A DNA stretch of 64,000 nucleotides, taken from contig CANREH010000003.1 in the NCBI GenBank assembly GCA_947629585.1, forward strand, positions 1 to 64,000, written 5' to 3'. This DNA is from an uncultured Lachnospiraceae bacterium (GTDB taxonomy: Bacteria; Bacillota; Clostridia; Lachnospirales; Lachnospiraceae). How positions within the stretch are numbered: position 1 is the first letter of the stretch; the number at the start of each line of letters is the position of its first letter. Under the pieces are notes generated by a model. It saw only the letters and a list, made by a program, of their open reading frames with translations, was not told where the DNA came from and did no database searches. A program made the translations under genes and the position numbers. This document shows positions 38,679-48,954 of this stretch, piece by piece.

Positions 38679-41600
38679 ATGAATCAGAATCATTCCAAAG
38701 GATTGTATGATCCAAGATTTGAACATGATAACTGTGGTATCGGCGCGATTGTGAATATTAAGGGAAAGAAAACCCACGATACCGTAGAAGGTGCATTGAA
38801 GATTGTTGAAAATCTGGAGCATCGTGCAGGAAAGGACGGAGAAGGAAAGACAGGCGACGGCGTCGGAATTTTGCTTCAGATTTCCCATAAGTTCTTTTCC
38901 AAGACGGCAAAGGAGCTTGGCATTGAGCTGGGCGGGGAACGGGAATACGGCGTCGGCATGTTCTTTTTTCCACAGGATGAGCTTAAGAAAAACCAGGCCA
39001 AGAAGATGTTTGAGATTATTGCGGCAAAGGAAGGGCTGGAGTTTTTAGGCTGGAGGAATGTCCCGACGTTTCCTCAGATTCTGGGGGCGAAGGCTGTGGA
39101 ATGTATGCCGTGCATTATGCAGTGTTTTATTAAAAAACCGGCTGACTGCGAGAAGGGGCTGGATTTTGACCGGAAGCTGTATGTGGCAAGGCGCGTTTTT
39201 GAGCAGAGTAATGAAACGACTTATGTGGTTTCCTTATCCAGCAGGACGATTGTATATAAAGGAATGTTTTTAGTCCATCAGCTCCGCTCCTTTTTCAGCG
39301 ATTTGCAGGACCCGGATTATGAATCCGCGATTGCGATGGTACATTCCCGTTTTTCTACCAATACGCAGCCAAGCTGGCAGAGGGCGCATCCGAACCGCTT
39401 TATTGTCCATAACGGGGAAATCAACACGATTCGGGGAAATGCGGATAAGATGCTGGCGCGTGAGGAAACGATGGAGTCTGAGTATTTAAAAGGACAGCTC
39501 CATAAAGTCCTTCCGGTGGTTAATACGCAGGGCTCCGATTCCGCCATGCTGGATAATACGCTGGAATTTCTTGTTATGAGCGGCATGGATCTTCCGCTTG
39601 CCGTGATGATTACGATCCCGGAGCCGTGGGCGAATGACAAGGGGATCAGCCAGAAAAAGAAAGATTTTTACCAGTATTATGCGACGATGATGGAGCCGTG
39701 GGACGGCCCGGCGTCGATCCTGTTCTGTGACGGCGATATTATGGGGGCTGTCCTGGACCGCAACGGGCTCCGTCCGTCAAGATATTATATTACCAGCGAG
39801 GATCAGTTAATTTTGTCTTCCGAAGTAGGCGTTCTGGAAATCCCGCCGGAGAAGATCGTGAAGAAAGACCGCCTGCGTCCGGGCAAAATGCTGCTGGTAG
39901 ATACGGTGCAGGGCTGTGTGATTGATGATGAGGATTTAAAGGAAAAATATATTTCGAGACAGCCGTATGGAGAATGGCTGGATGCCAATTTAGTAGAATT
40001 AAAGGATTTGAAGATCCCGAACCAGAGCGTGGAGGGGATTGCCCCGGAGGAGAGGGCAAAGCTCCAGAAGGCGTTTGGCTATACTTATGAGGAATATAAG
40101 ACCAATATCCTCCCGATGGCATTGAACGGAGGGGAGCCGATTGCGGCGATGGGCGCTGACTGCCCGCTTCCGGTGCTTTCCAAGCAGCATCCGCCGCTGT
40201 TCAGTTATTTCCGCCAGTTGTTTGCCCAGGTAACGAACCCGCCGATTGACGCCATCCGGGAGGAAATTGTCACCTCCACGACGGTGTATATCGGGGAGGA
40301 CGGCAATATTCTCCAGGAAAAAGCGGAAAACTGCAATGTATTGAAGATTAATAATCCGATCCTTACGAATACCGATCTTCTGAAAATTAAAAATATGAAG
40401 GTCGAGGGATTTAAGGTACAGGTGATCCCGATCACCTATTATAAGACGACTTCGTTGGAAAAGGCGATTGACCGCCTGTTTTTGGAGGCAGACAGGGCGT
40501 ATAAGGACGGCGTGAATGTGCTGATTCTTTCTGACCGGGGCATTGATGAAAACCATGTGGCAATTCCGTCTCTGCTTGCCGTATCCGCCATGCAGCAGCA
40601 TCTGGTGCGGACGAAGAAGAGAACGAGCGTCGCGATGATTCTGGAGAGCGGCGAGCCGAGGGAAGTCCACCATTTTGCAACGCTGCTGGGCTACGGCGTC
40701 TGTGCGGTGAACCCGTATCTGGCGCAGGAGACGATCCATGAGCTGATCGAAGAAAAGATGTTAGATAAGGATTACTATGCGGCGGTCAATGATTATAATA
40801 ATGCGATTCTCCACGGTATTGTAAAGATTGCTTCCAAGATGGGAATTTCCACGATTCAGTCGTATCAGGGTTCCAAGATCTTTGAGGCGATCGGCGTCAG
40901 CAGGGAAGTGATTGATAAGTACTTTACCGACACCGTGAGCAGGATCGGCGGCATTACCTTAAAGGATATTGAAAGGCAGGTGGATGAGCTTCATACTATG
41001 GCCTTTGATCCGCTGGGGCTTCAGGCGGATTTGACGCTGAACAGTATCGGGAACCATAAGTTCCGGAGCCATAAGGAGGAGCATCTTTACAATCCGCAGA
41101 CGATTCATCTGCTCCAGCAGTCCACATGGACGAATAATTATGATATTTTCAAGGAATATACGCACTGTATTGATGAAGAAGAATCCGGCATCAGCTTACG
41201 GGGGCTGTTAGATTTTAATTATCCGGAAAAAGGCATTGATATCAGCGAAGTGGAGAGCGTGGACGAAATTGTGAAAAGGTTCAAGACCGGGGCAATGTCC
41301 TATGGCTCGATTTCCCAGGAAGCGCATGAGACGCTTGCGATTGCCATGAACCGTCTGGGCGGAAAGTCCAACAGCGGCGAGGGCGGCGAGAGTTTGGAAC
41401 GCTTGACAGTTGGCGAAGATGGTTTAAATAAATGTTCGGCAATTAAACAGGTGGCGTCCGGGCGTTTCGGTGTGACGTCCCGTTATCTGGTCAGCGCAAA
41501 AGAGATCCAGATTAAGATGGCGCAGGGCGCGAAACCGGGTGAAGGCGGCCATCTGCCGGGAAGGAAAGTATATCCGTGGATTGCAAAGACAAGGCATTCC

Positions 41601-43223
41601 ACGCCGGGCGTGAGCTTGATTTCCCCGCCGCCGCACCACGACATTTATTCGATTGAGGATTTGGCGCAGCTTATCTATGATTTAAAAAATGCCAATACGC
41701 AGGCAAGGATTTCCGTAAAGCTGGTATCGGAAGCCGGGGTCGGAACGGTCGCAGCCGGGGTTGCCAAAGCGGGAGCAGGCGTGATCTTGATTTCTGGTTA
41801 TGACGGCGGTACGGGCGCGGCGCCGAGAAGCTCGATCCACAATGCGGGGCTTCCGTGGGAGTTAGGGCTTGCGGAAACGCATCAGACCCTGATGATGAAC
41901 GGGCTCCGTTCGAAGGTAGTGATTGAGACGGACGGCAAGTTAATGAGCGGGCGTGACGTTGCGATTGCGGCCATGCTGGGCGCGGAGGAATACGGTTTCG
42001 CAACGGCTCCGCTGGTAACGATGGGCTGTGTCATGATGCGCGTCTGCAACCTGGATACCTGTCCGGTCGGCGTGGCGACGCAGAATCCGGAGCTCCGCAA
42101 GAGGTTTAAAGGAAAGCCGGAATATGTGGAGAATTTCATGCGGTTCATTGCGCAGGAACTCAGGGAATATATGGCAAAGCTTGGCGTCAGGACTGTGAAC
42201 GAGCTGGTAGGGCGCACCGATTTATTAAAGCTGCGTGATGTGAAAGCTGCCGATAAGGAAAGGGCTTCCCTGGTGGATATGTCAGCGATTTTGAATGCGG
42301 ACTATAACGATCCGAAGCATAATAAATTCAACCCGAAGCAGGTTTATGATTTTGAGCTCAATAAGACGAAGGATGAGAAGATCTTATTGAAGCAGATGAA
42401 AGCGGCGTTATTAAAGGGCGAGAAAAAGGAAATTGAAGTCGAGGTTTCTAATATTGACCGTACCTTTGGAACTATTTTTGGCTCCGAGATTACCCGCATC
42501 CATGACGATCGGTTAAATGATGATACTTACAGGGTGCTTTGTCACGGCGCGGGCGGCCAGAGCTTCGGGGCGTTTATTCCGAAAGGGCTTACCCTGGAGC
42601 TTGTCGGGGACAGCAACGATTATCTCGGGAAAGGGCTTTCGGGTGGCAAGATTATTGTTTATCCGCCGAAGAACGCAGGCTTTTTGGCAGAGGACAATAT
42701 CATTGTCGGCAATGTTGCTTTGTACGGCGCGACAAGCGGAAAGGTATTTATCAATGGAATTGCGGGCGAGCGTTTCTGCGTCAGAAATTCCGGTGCAACG
42801 GCAGTGGTGGAAGGCGTCGGCGATCACGGCTGTGAATATATGACCGGGGGCCGGGTGGCAATTTTGGGAAATACCGGAAAGAATTTTGCGGCAGGCATGA
42901 GCGGCGGAATTGCCTATGTCCTTGACGAGAACAGTGATCTCTATCTGAAATTAAATAAAGAGCTGGTTTCTTCCGAGGCTGTGACGGATAAATATGACGT
43001 TTTGGAATTAAAAACCATGATTGAAGAACATGTAGCGGCAACCGGTTCCGCGAAAGGCAGGAAAATCCTGGATAACTTTAAAGATTATCTGCCGAAGTTT
43101 AAGAAAATCATTCCTCACGATTACCACAGGATGCTTCAGAAGATTGTGCAGATGGAAGCTAAGGGGCTCAGCAATGAGCAGGCACAGATTGAGGCGTTCT
43201 ATGCCAATATGAACAGTAAATAA
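38679..43223 (+). CDS. gltB: Glutamate synthase, large subunit
   Basis: A 1514-residue class II glutamine amidotransferase fused to the FMN/iron-sulfur synthase. A short N-terminal propeptide is followed by the catalytic Cys in HDNCGIGAIV (about residue 18); RDNGEINT-type HNGEINTIRGNADK, the FMN domain (GGEGGESLERL, SGYDGGTGAAPRSSIHNAG) and the 3Fe-4S cysteines MRVCNLDTCPVGVATQ (about 1117-1132) follow, then the C-terminal GXGXG-like beta-helix domain. Together with GltD it makes two glutamates from glutamine and 2-oxoglutarate. ATG 38679 is preferred over the upstream in-frame start at 38634. Expression seems to depend on readthrough of the leader terminator. Confidence 0.97.
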   Translation: MNQNHSKGLYDPRFEHDNCGIGAIVNIKGKKTHDTVEGALKIVENLEHRAGKDGEGKTGDGVGILLQISHKFFSKTAKELGIELGGEREYGVGMFFFPQDELKKNQAKKMFEIIAAKEGLEFLGWRNVPTFPQILGAKAVECMPCIMQCFIKKPADCEKGLDFDRKLYVARRVFEQSNETTYVVSLSSRTIVYKGMFLVHQLRSFFSDLQDPDYESAIAMVHSRFSTNTQPSWQRAHPNRFIVHNGEINTIRGNADKMLAREETMESEYLKGQLHKVLPVVNTQGSDSAMLDNTLEFLVMSGMDLPLAVMITIPEPWANDKGISQKKKDFYQYYATMMEPWDGPASILFCDGDIMGAVLDRNGLRPSRYYITSEDQLILSSEVGVLEIPPEKIVKKDRLRPGKMLLVDTVQGCVIDDEDLKEKYISRQPYGEWLDANLVELKDLKIPNQSVEGIAPEERAKLQKAFGYTYEEYKTNILPMALNGGEPIAAMGADCPLPVLSKQHPPLFSYFRQLFAQVTNPPIDAIREEIVTSTTVYIGEDGNILQEKAENCNVLKINNPILTNTDLLKIKNMKVEGFKVQVIPITYYKTTSLEKAIDRLFLEADRAYKDGVNVLILSDRGIDENHVAIPSLLAVSAMQQHLVRTKKRTSVAMILESGEPREVHHFATLLGYGVCAVNPYLAQETIHELIEEKMLDKDYYAAVNDYNNAILHGIVKIASKMGISTIQSYQGSKIFEAIGVSREVIDKYFTDTVSRIGGITLKDIERQVDELHTMAFDPLGLQADLTLNSIGNHKFRSHKEEHLYNPQTIHLLQQSTWTNNYDIFKEYTHCIDEEESGISLRGLLDFNYPEKGIDISEVESVDEIVKRFKTGAMSYGSISQEAHETLAIAMNRLGGKSNSGEGGESLERLTVGEDGLNKCSAIKQVASGRFGVTSRYLVSAKEIQIKMAQGAKPGEGGHLPGRKVYPWIAKTRHSTPGVSLISPPPHHDIYSIEDLAQLIYDLKNANTQARISVKLVSEAGVGTVAAGVAKAGAGVILISGYDGGTGAAPRSSIHNAGLPWELGLAETHQTLMMNGLRSKVVIETDGKLMSGRDVAIAAMLGAEEYGFATAPLVTMGCVMMRVCNLDTCPVGVATQNPELRKRFKGKPEYVENFMRFIAQELREYMAKLGVRTVNELVGRTDLLKLRDVKAADKERASLVDMSAILNADYNDPKHNKFNPKQVYDFELNKTKDEKILLKQMKAALLKGEKKEIEVEVSNIDRTFGTIFGSEITRIHDDRLNDDTYRVLCHGAGGQSFGAFIPKGLTLELVGDSNDYLGKGLSGGKIIVYPPKNAGFLAEDNIIVGNVALYGATSGKVFINGIAGERFCVRNSGATAVVEGVGDHGCEYMTGGRVAILGNTGKNFAAGMSGGIAYVLDENSDLYLKLNKELVSSEAVTDKYDVLELKTMIEEHVAATGSAKGRKILDNFKDYLPKFKKIIPHDYHRMLQKIVQMEAKGLSNEQAQIEAFYANMNSK

Positions 43224-43242
43224 GTGAAGGGAGAGAATTAGT

Positions 43243-44730
43243 ATGGGTAAGCCAACTGGTTTTATGGAATATGAGCGTAAAAATAATCCGGCAGCAGAGT
43301 CTTTGGAGCGCATTAAGAATTTTAATGAGTTCCATACCCCGCTTTCCATGAAAGAGAGGAAAACGCAGGGCGCGCGCTGTATGGAGTGCGGCGTGCCGTT
43401 CTGCCAGTCAGGGATGATGATCGGCGGCATGGCTTCCGGTTGTCCGCTGAATAACCTGATTCCTGAGTGGAACGATTTATTATATAATGGAAATATGGAG
43501 CAGGCACTGAACCGCCTGTTAAAGACCAATAATTTTCCGGAATTTACATGCCGGGTATGCCCTTCTCCGTGTGAGGCGGCATGTACCTGCAACTTAGTGA
43601 ACCACCCGATTTCCATTAAGGAAAATGAAATGGGCATTATTGAATACGGGTATGAGCAGGGCTATATCAAAGCCAATCCGCCGAAGGTAAGGACGGGAAA
43701 GAAAGTGGCGGTCGTCGGCTCCGGGCCTTCGGGCCTTGCGGCGGCGGATCTGTTGAACCGCAGAGGCCATTCCGTCACCGTATTTGAGCGGTTTGACCGC
43801 ATTGGCGGGCTGTTGATGTACGGAATCCCGAATATGAAGCTCGAAAAGCATATCATTGACCGGAAAATCAATTTGATGAAAGAAGAAGGCGTTGAATTTG
43901 TCGTCAATGCCGATGTTGGGAAAAATGTGAAGGCGGCAGAGCTCTTAAAGGATTATGACAGCGTAATCCTTGCGTGCGGCGCTTCCAACCCGAGGAATAT
44001 TGAGGCGCCGGGAAGGGATGCAAAAGGGATTTATTTCGCCGTTGATTTCCTGCGCAGCGTGACCAAAAGCCTGCTGGATTCCGAACTGAAGGATAAGGCT
44101 TATGCAGAGGTAAAGAATAAGCATGTAGTCGTGATCGGGGGCGGCGATACCGGGAATGACTGTGTCGGGACATCGATCCGCCTGGGCGCAAAATCGGTAA
44201 TCCAACTGGAAATGATGCCGAAGCCGCCGGAAGAAAGGCTTCCGAACAATCCATGGCCGGAGTGGCCGAAGGTGCTGAAAACCGATTACGGCCAGGAAGA
44301 AGCCATCGCTGTCTTTGGAAAAGACCCGCGTATTTACCAGACGACGGTAAAAGAATTTAAAAAGGATAAAAACGGTAATCTGAATAAGCTGGTGACCGTG
44401 AAGCTGGAAGGAAAGAAGGACGAAAAAACCGGAAGGATGATGATGGTGCCGGTGGCAGGTTCCGAAAAAGAAATTCCGGCAGACGTTGTTTTGATTGCCG
44501 CAGGTTTCCTGGGGACGCAGGATTATGTCGCAAAAGAATTTAATGTGAAGCTCAATCAGCGCACCAATGTGGAAACAGCGCCGGACGATCATCAGACCAG
44601 TCAGAAAAATGTCTTTACCGCCGGGGATATGCACATCGGGCAGTCCCTTGTCGTGCGTGCCATCCATGAAGGACGCGAAGCCGCAAAACAGGTAGATGAA
44701 CATTTAATGGGATATACGAATATTGTATAG
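43243..44730 (+). CDS. gltD: Glutamate synthase, small subunit
   Basis: A 495-residue NADPH-dependent glutamate synthase beta subunit. Cys-rich clusters at the N-terminus (CMECGVPFC and CRVCPSPCEAACTC) bind [4Fe-4S]; the FAD dinucleotide fold VAVVGSGPSGLAAA and the NADPH fold VVVIGGGDTGND are clear. It passes electrons from NADPH to GltB. It begins 20 bp after gltB with GAAGGGAG upstream, and is followed by a perfect 10-bp terminator stem. Length and domain order are standard. Confidence 0.97.
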   Translation: MGKPTGFMEYERKNNPAAESLERIKNFNEFHTPLSMKERKTQGARCMECGVPFCQSGMMIGGMASGCPLNNLIPEWNDLLYNGNMEQALNRLLKTNNFPEFTCRVCPSPCEAACTCNLVNHPISIKENEMGIIEYGYEQGYIKANPPKVRTGKKVAVVGSGPSGLAAADLLNRRGHSVTVFERFDRIGGLLMYGIPNMKLEKHIIDRKINLMKEEGVEFVVNADVGKNVKAAELLKDYDSVILACGASNPRNIEAPGRDAKGIYFAVDFLRSVTKSLLDSELKDKAYAEVKNKHVVVIGGGDTGNDCVGTSIRLGAKSVIQLEMMPKPPEERLPNNPWPEWPKVLKTDYGQEEAIAVFGKDPRIYQTTVKEFKKDKNGNLNKLVTVKLEGKKDEKTGRMMMVPVAGSEKEIPADVVLIAAGFLGTQDYVAKEFNVKLNQRTNVETAPDDHQTSQKNVFTAGDMHIGQSLVVRAIHEGREAAKQVDEHLMGYTNIV

Positions 44731-44735
44731 TATGA

Positions 44736-44772
44736 CCCGCCGCAGTTTGGGCAAAAGCTGCGGCGGGCTTAT
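44736..44772. terminator. Terminator between gltD and the Rpn-type gene
   Basis: A perfect 10-bp stem CCCGCCGCAG/CTGCGGCGGG (44736-44745 and 44758-44767), followed by CTTATTT. It separates convergent genes. Confidence 0.7.
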
Positions 44773-44795
44773 TTGGTTTAAGCTGTCAGCTGTAC

Positions 44796-45722
44796 TCACT
44801 TTTGATAAGCCTTTTCAGGGAACAGTTCAGCCAATAATTTTTCTCTGTAATCCCTATCCTGGGAGGCTCTTTTCAAATCTTCCAGCCTGCCGGTATCTAA
44901 AAGTATGTTATTCATGGTGATAATACGTTCCTCCCCCTGAATCTTACCTCTGGCCTCGCCTCTGGATTCAATTTCATCAAGAACAGAACACATGGTATTC
45001 ACCTCCTCTTTGGAACTATCCCACACTTCTTTAAACCTGATATCATCTGTCATAACGGTAAATAATTCTAAAACCTCATGAACATGGCGGATATTTTCTC
45101 TGCTGCCTGTGTACGATCCTGTTTTCTTCATTTGAACAAGATAATCGACAACAAATTTAAAATCGCTCTGGAATTTCTTAACTGTCTCGTCCGGCAGGAA
45201 TGCAAGCTCGAATAAATTCACTTTATAATCATTTACAAATGGCTTTAACTTTTCTGGAATATTAATGCAGTCACATAAATGCAATGATTTATCCCAGCGT
45301 TTCTCATACCCGAAATAAAGAACTAATGTAATAACCGGGCAAAGAGGCCTCTTTACCTCTACTTTTTTCTTTTCCTTCGTTTCTTCATCAATAACTTCGT
45401 TATATTCTTTAATTAACTGTCTGCGGTACTCTGCTCCGTCATATCCAAAGCACCTTACCGGAATGTTTTCATCAATCTTTGTCTGGTTCTCCATTCCAAA
45501 AAACGCAATGCGGATACTATTATTGTTCCAATATTTTAAGGCATCCCGTTCCATTTCATGAATTTTACCAAGATCTGCTTTATAATGGTATCTTGCAACG
45601 GCATCCTCCAAAGAATCTTCTTTTACTATTTGTTCGCCGTGAAATAAAAGTACATTGACAATGTCGGCAAAGACATCATTGTAAGCTTCCAAAGTCTTTT
45701 CTGCCACATCTTTTCCTGCCAT
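44796..45722 (-). CDS. Rpn-family nuclease / putative transposase, divergent type (copy 3)
   Basis: A 308-residue minus-strand protein. It has the family layout: an N-terminal nuclease-like region with RIAFFGMENQTKIDENIPVRCFGYD and an acidic strand near residue 65, VKRPLCPVITLVLYFGYEKRWD, and a C-terminal helical part with SRGEARGKIQGEERIITMNNILLD. It is clearly different from the two close paralogues at 3968 and 27783. Start ATG 45722 follows AGGAGGT; the longer frame has no ribosome site. It is convergent with gltD and stands alone. Function unknown. Confidence 0.78.
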   Translation of the reverse strand: MAGKDVAEKTLEAYNDVFADIVNVLLFHGEQIVKEDSLEDAVARYHYKADLGKIHEMERDALKYWNNNSIRIAFFGMENQTKIDENIPVRCFGYDGAEYRRQLIKEYNEVIDEETKEKKKVEVKRPLCPVITLVLYFGYEKRWDKSLHLCDCINIPEKLKPFVNDYKVNLFELAFLPDETVKKFQSDFKFVVDYLVQMKKTGSYTGSRENIRHVHEVLELFTVMTDDIRFKEVWDSSKEEVNTMCSVLDEIESRGEARGKIQGEERIITMNNILLDTGRLEDLKRASQDRDYREKLLAELFPEKAYQK

Positions 45723-45883
45723 AGCAATACCTCCTGTATTCAGTATACTCATTATAAATACTTGTGTCAATATTAATTTGCTGCTGTTACACTTCAGGCA
45801 GTTGTTCTTTTTATGTTCTTGAAATTCCCCCTGAGATAAAGTATAATAAGATAGCTTGATTTTCTTGAAAAATCGGTCAGGGC

Positions 45884-48160
45884 ATGACGCAGATGGGGAA
45901 AGGAATATGGACAGTGTATGCAGATATTATTGTGGATATTTCGCTGGAAAAGTTAGATAAGACCTATCAGTATCGGATTCCGGAAGATCTGGAAAAGGAA
46001 GCGGTCATAGGTGCGCGCGCGCTGGTTTCGTTTGGAAAGGGCAGCAGGGAGATAACGGGGTATATCCTTGATTTGTCTTTAGAGCCGAAGCTTGCGCCGG
46101 AAAAGATAAAGCCGATTAAGAAGATTCTCTCCGGTCAGACCATTATAGAAAGCGAGCTGATCCGCCTGGCATGGTGGATACGGGATACTTACGGCTCTAC
46201 GATGAATGAAGCATTGAAAACGGTGCTTCCGGTGAAGCAGGCGGTGCAGGCGAAGGAGAAGAAGAGCGTAAGCTTGGCTGTTTCCAGGGAGGAAGCTTTG
46301 ACGCTGCTTGCAGAGTTTGAGCGGAAAAAGAACCGGGCAAGGGTAAGGCTGTTAACGGAGCTTCTGGAAGAAGGCACGATGGATTATCGGTTCCTGACAC
46401 AGAAGTTTGCCATTTCCCCGCAGACGGTCAAAGGGCTGGCGGACAGGCGGATTGTTCATATAGAAAAAGAAACCGTTTACCGGAATCCGGTTGCCAAAGA
46501 GGTTCCGGGAAAGGAAAAAGCGATTTGTTTAAATGAAGAGCAGCGGCGTGCCGCAGAGACAATTATTGACAATATGAACAGAGGGATTCCCGGGACCTAT
46601 TTATTATTTGGCGTCACCGGGAGCGGCAAGACCGAGGTTTATCTCTCGGTGATAGAACAGGTGATTGCATCCGGAAAACAGGTGATTATGCTGATTCCGG
46701 AGATTGCGCTTACTTACCAGACGGTGAAGCGGTTTTACCATCGGTTCGGGGACAGGATTTCTATTTTAAATTCCAAAATGTCCAAAGGGGAGCGGTATGA
46801 TCAGTATGTAAGGGCCAGGCAGGGCGAGATTGACGTTATGATCGGGCCAAGATCTGCGCTGTTTACGCCGTTTACGCGTCTGGGGCTGATTATTATGGAT
46901 GAAGAGCACGAGGGCTCATATAAAAGCGAGCAAGTGCCGAAATATCATGCAAGGGAGACAGCGGTTGAAAGGGCGGGATATTGCGGGGCGAGCGTCCTGT
47001 TGGGTTCGGCGACGCCTTCCGCAGAAAGCTATTACCGTGCAAAACAGGGAGAATATACCCTGCTGACGCTTACGAAACGGGCGGGGGCCGCACAGCTTCC
47101 GAAGGTTTATGTGGAGGATTTAAGAGAAGAGTTAAAGGCAAAGAATTATTCGATTTTCAGCAGGCGTTTGAAAGCGCTGATAGAGGACCGTTTAAAAAAA
47201 CGGGAACAGATTATGCTGTTTTTAAACCGGCGCGGATATGCGGGGTTTGTGTCGTGCCGGGAATGCGGCCATGTCATGAAATGCCCGCACTGTGATATTT
47301 CCTTAAAATATCACCAGATCGGCTATGTCAAAGGGCAGGGAAAGCTGGTCTGCCATTATTGTGGGTATGAAATGCCGATGGTGGATACCTGCCCGGAATG
47401 CGGTTCAAAGTATATCGGTACCTTCGGCATTGGGACGCAGCAGGCGGAGGAAATGGTGAGGAAGGCTTTTCCGGGGGCGGTGACGCTTCGGATGGATACG
47501 GATACCACTTCAGGAAAAGATAAGCATGAGCAGATCCTGGCGGCATTTGCGGGGCATGAGGCGGATATTTTGATTGGGACGCAGATGATTGTGAAAGGCC
47601 ATGATTTCCCGGAGGTAACCTTAGTCGGGGTTTTAGCGGCGGATTTATCCATGTATGCGGATGATTACCGTTCCGGGGAGCGTACCTTCCAGCTTCTCTG
47701 CCAGGCGGCGGGAAGGGCGGGAAGAGGGACAAGGGCAGGCGAGGTCGTGATCCAGACCTACCATCCGGAGGAATACTGTATTGCGGCGGCAGCTTCCCAG
47801 GATTACATAAGCTTTATCCGTCAGGAATTGTCTTACCGGGAGCTGATGGGATATCCGCCTGTATCGTCGCTTATAGCGCTTTTAGTGATGTCGGAGGTGG
47901 AAAGATATGCCGTTTCCTTTGCCTCGTTCCTGGCGGACTTTGTCAGAAAATCCTGTTCGGAACAAGAAGGGGTTTCCTGCCTGGGGCCTTCCCCGGCGGT
48001 TTTGTCAAAGGCGAACGATATTTACCGCCAGGTGGTTTATGTGAAGGGGAAAAAAGAAACGTTAACATGGGTAAAGCAGAAATTGGAACAGGCAATCCGT
48101 GCCGCCGGGAGAAAAGAAGTAACCGTGCAGTTTGATTTCGATCCGATCAACAGTTATTAA
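45884..48160 (+). CDS. priA: Primosomal protein N' (PriA helicase)
   Basis: A 758-residue replication-restart helicase. The N-terminal 3'BD domain YADIIVDISLEKLDKTYQYRIP, Walker A GVTGSGKTEVY, a DEEH box (IIMDEEHEG), and two pairs of zinc-binding motifs in CRECGHVMKCPHCD and CHYCGYEM..CPECG are all present, followed by the helicase C domain (QAAGRAGR). It reloads DnaB at collapsed forks. Start alternatives: ATG 45884, ATG 45893, or GTG 45914, the last having AAAGGA at good spacing. It begins a dense run of genes and is followed by a MITE-like element. Confidence 0.95.
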   Translation: MTQMGKGIWTVYADIIVDISLEKLDKTYQYRIPEDLEKEAVIGARALVSFGKGSREITGYILDLSLEPKLAPEKIKPIKKILSGQTIIESELIRLAWWIRDTYGSTMNEALKTVLPVKQAVQAKEKKSVSLAVSREEALTLLAEFERKKNRARVRLLTELLEEGTMDYRFLTQKFAISPQTVKGLADRRIVHIEKETVYRNPVAKEVPGKEKAICLNEEQRRAAETIIDNMNRGIPGTYLLFGVTGSGKTEVYLSVIEQVIASGKQVIMLIPEIALTYQTVKRFYHRFGDRISILNSKMSKGERYDQYVRARQGEIDVMIGPRSALFTPFTRLGLIIMDEEHEGSYKSEQVPKYHARETAVERAGYCGASVLLGSATPSAESYYRAKQGEYTLLTLTKRAGAAQLPKVYVEDLREELKAKNYSIFSRRLKALIEDRLKKREQIMLFLNRRGYAGFVSCRECGHVMKCPHCDISLKYHQIGYVKGQGKLVCHYCGYEMPMVDTCPECGSKYIGTFGIGTQQAEEMVRKAFPGAVTLRMDTDTTSGKDKHEQILAAFAGHEADILIGTQMIVKGHDFPEVTLVGVLAADLSMYADDYRSGERTFQLLCQAAGRAGRGTRAGEVVIQTYHPEEYCIAAAASQDYISFIRQELSYRELMGYPPVSSLIALLVMSEVERYAVSFASFLADFVRKSCSEQEGVSCLGPSPAVLSKANDIYRQVVYVKGKKETLTWVKQKLEQAIRAAGRKEVTVQFDFDPINSY

Positions 48161-48166
48161 TTTACA

Positions 48167-48339
48167 GTAACAGTTCAGCCATGCGGCAAAAATAGGAAAA
48201 TGGAACCGTCGAGTTTACTCGTAAGGGACATTTTCACTATTTTTGACATATGGCGTTCTGCCATAAGCGAGATTTTAGCCGCTTTAGCGGCGAAACAGGC
48301 TGCAAAGCAGCCAAATCGAGCTGATGGCTGAACTGTTAC
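48167..48339 (-). mobile_element. MITE-like element, copy B, with 8-bp target duplication
   Basis: 173 bp with perfect 16-bp terminal inverted repeats (GTAACAGTTCAGCCAT and its complement). It is flanked by identical AATTTACA octamers at 48159-48166 and 48340-48347. It is the reverse complement of the copy at 12259 with few differences. GTAA ends and 8-bp duplications are features of IS66-family elements, so an IS66-type transposase could have moved it; no such gene is in the window. It lies between priA and def. Confidence 0.92.
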
Positions 48340-48415
48340 AATTTACAATAAAAAGGCAAAGGTTTCTGTCAGCTTTTGGCATGGAAATGAAAAAATAAAT
48401 TTCAGGGAAGGAGAA

Positions 48416-48937
48416 ATGCCGGAGATATTTTGGCATGATATGGCAATGGGTATTAGAAAAATCAGGGTGATGGGAGATCCTGTCCTCGAAAAAGTATGCA
48501 AAGAAGTAAAAGAAGTGAATCTGCGCACAAAAATCTTGATAGGAGATATGCTGGAAACGATGTATGACGCTTCCGGCGTCGGGCTTGCCGCCCCGCAGGT
48601 AGGGATCTTAAAAAGAATTGTTGTGATCGATGTATCGCAGGAGGGAGATCAGCCCATCATATTAATTAACCCGGAAATCCTGGAGACGGACGGGGAACAG
48701 ACCGGATTTGAGGGCTGCCTGAGCGTTCCGGGCAAGAGCGGGAAGGTGACAAGGCCGAATCATGTGAAGGTGCGGGCGCTCAATGAGAAGATGGAAGAAA
48801 TTGTGGTGGAAGGGGAAGAGCTCCTTGCCAGGGCGCTGATGCATGAAATCGAGCATCTGGACGGGCATTTGTATGTGGAAAAGGTGGAAGGACGCTTGTA
48901 TGACAATTCAGAGCTGGAAGACGAGGAAGAGGAATAA
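48416..48937 (+). CDS. def: Peptide deformylase
   Basis: A 173-residue PDF that removes the N-formyl group from new proteins. All three motifs are present: GVGLAAPQVG (about 55), EGCLSVPG (about 99) and HEIEHLDGHLYV with the metal-binding HEIEH (about 141). The family usually begins near MAIRKIRVMGDP, matching ATG 48446 or 48440; the ATG at 48416 is preceded by GGGAAGGAG. The start is therefore uncertain by ten codons. It is followed by fmt after 17 bp, forming the classical def-fmt pair. The MITE-like element is directly upstream and may separate it from priA. Confidence 0.95.
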   Translation: MPEIFWHDMAMGIRKIRVMGDPVLEKVCKEVKEVNLRTKILIGDMLETMYDASGVGLAAPQVGILKRIVVIDVSQEGDQPIILINPEILETDGEQTGFEGCLSVPGKSGKVTRPNHVKVRALNEKMEEIVVEGEELLARALMHEIEHLDGHLYVEKVEGRLYDNSELEDEEEE

Positions 48938-48954
48938 GACGAGGAGGGCTGAAT

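Noticed and set aside
43945..44703. Minus-strand frame of 252 codons
   Set aside because: It is antisense to gltD, which has intact FAD and NADPH motifs.
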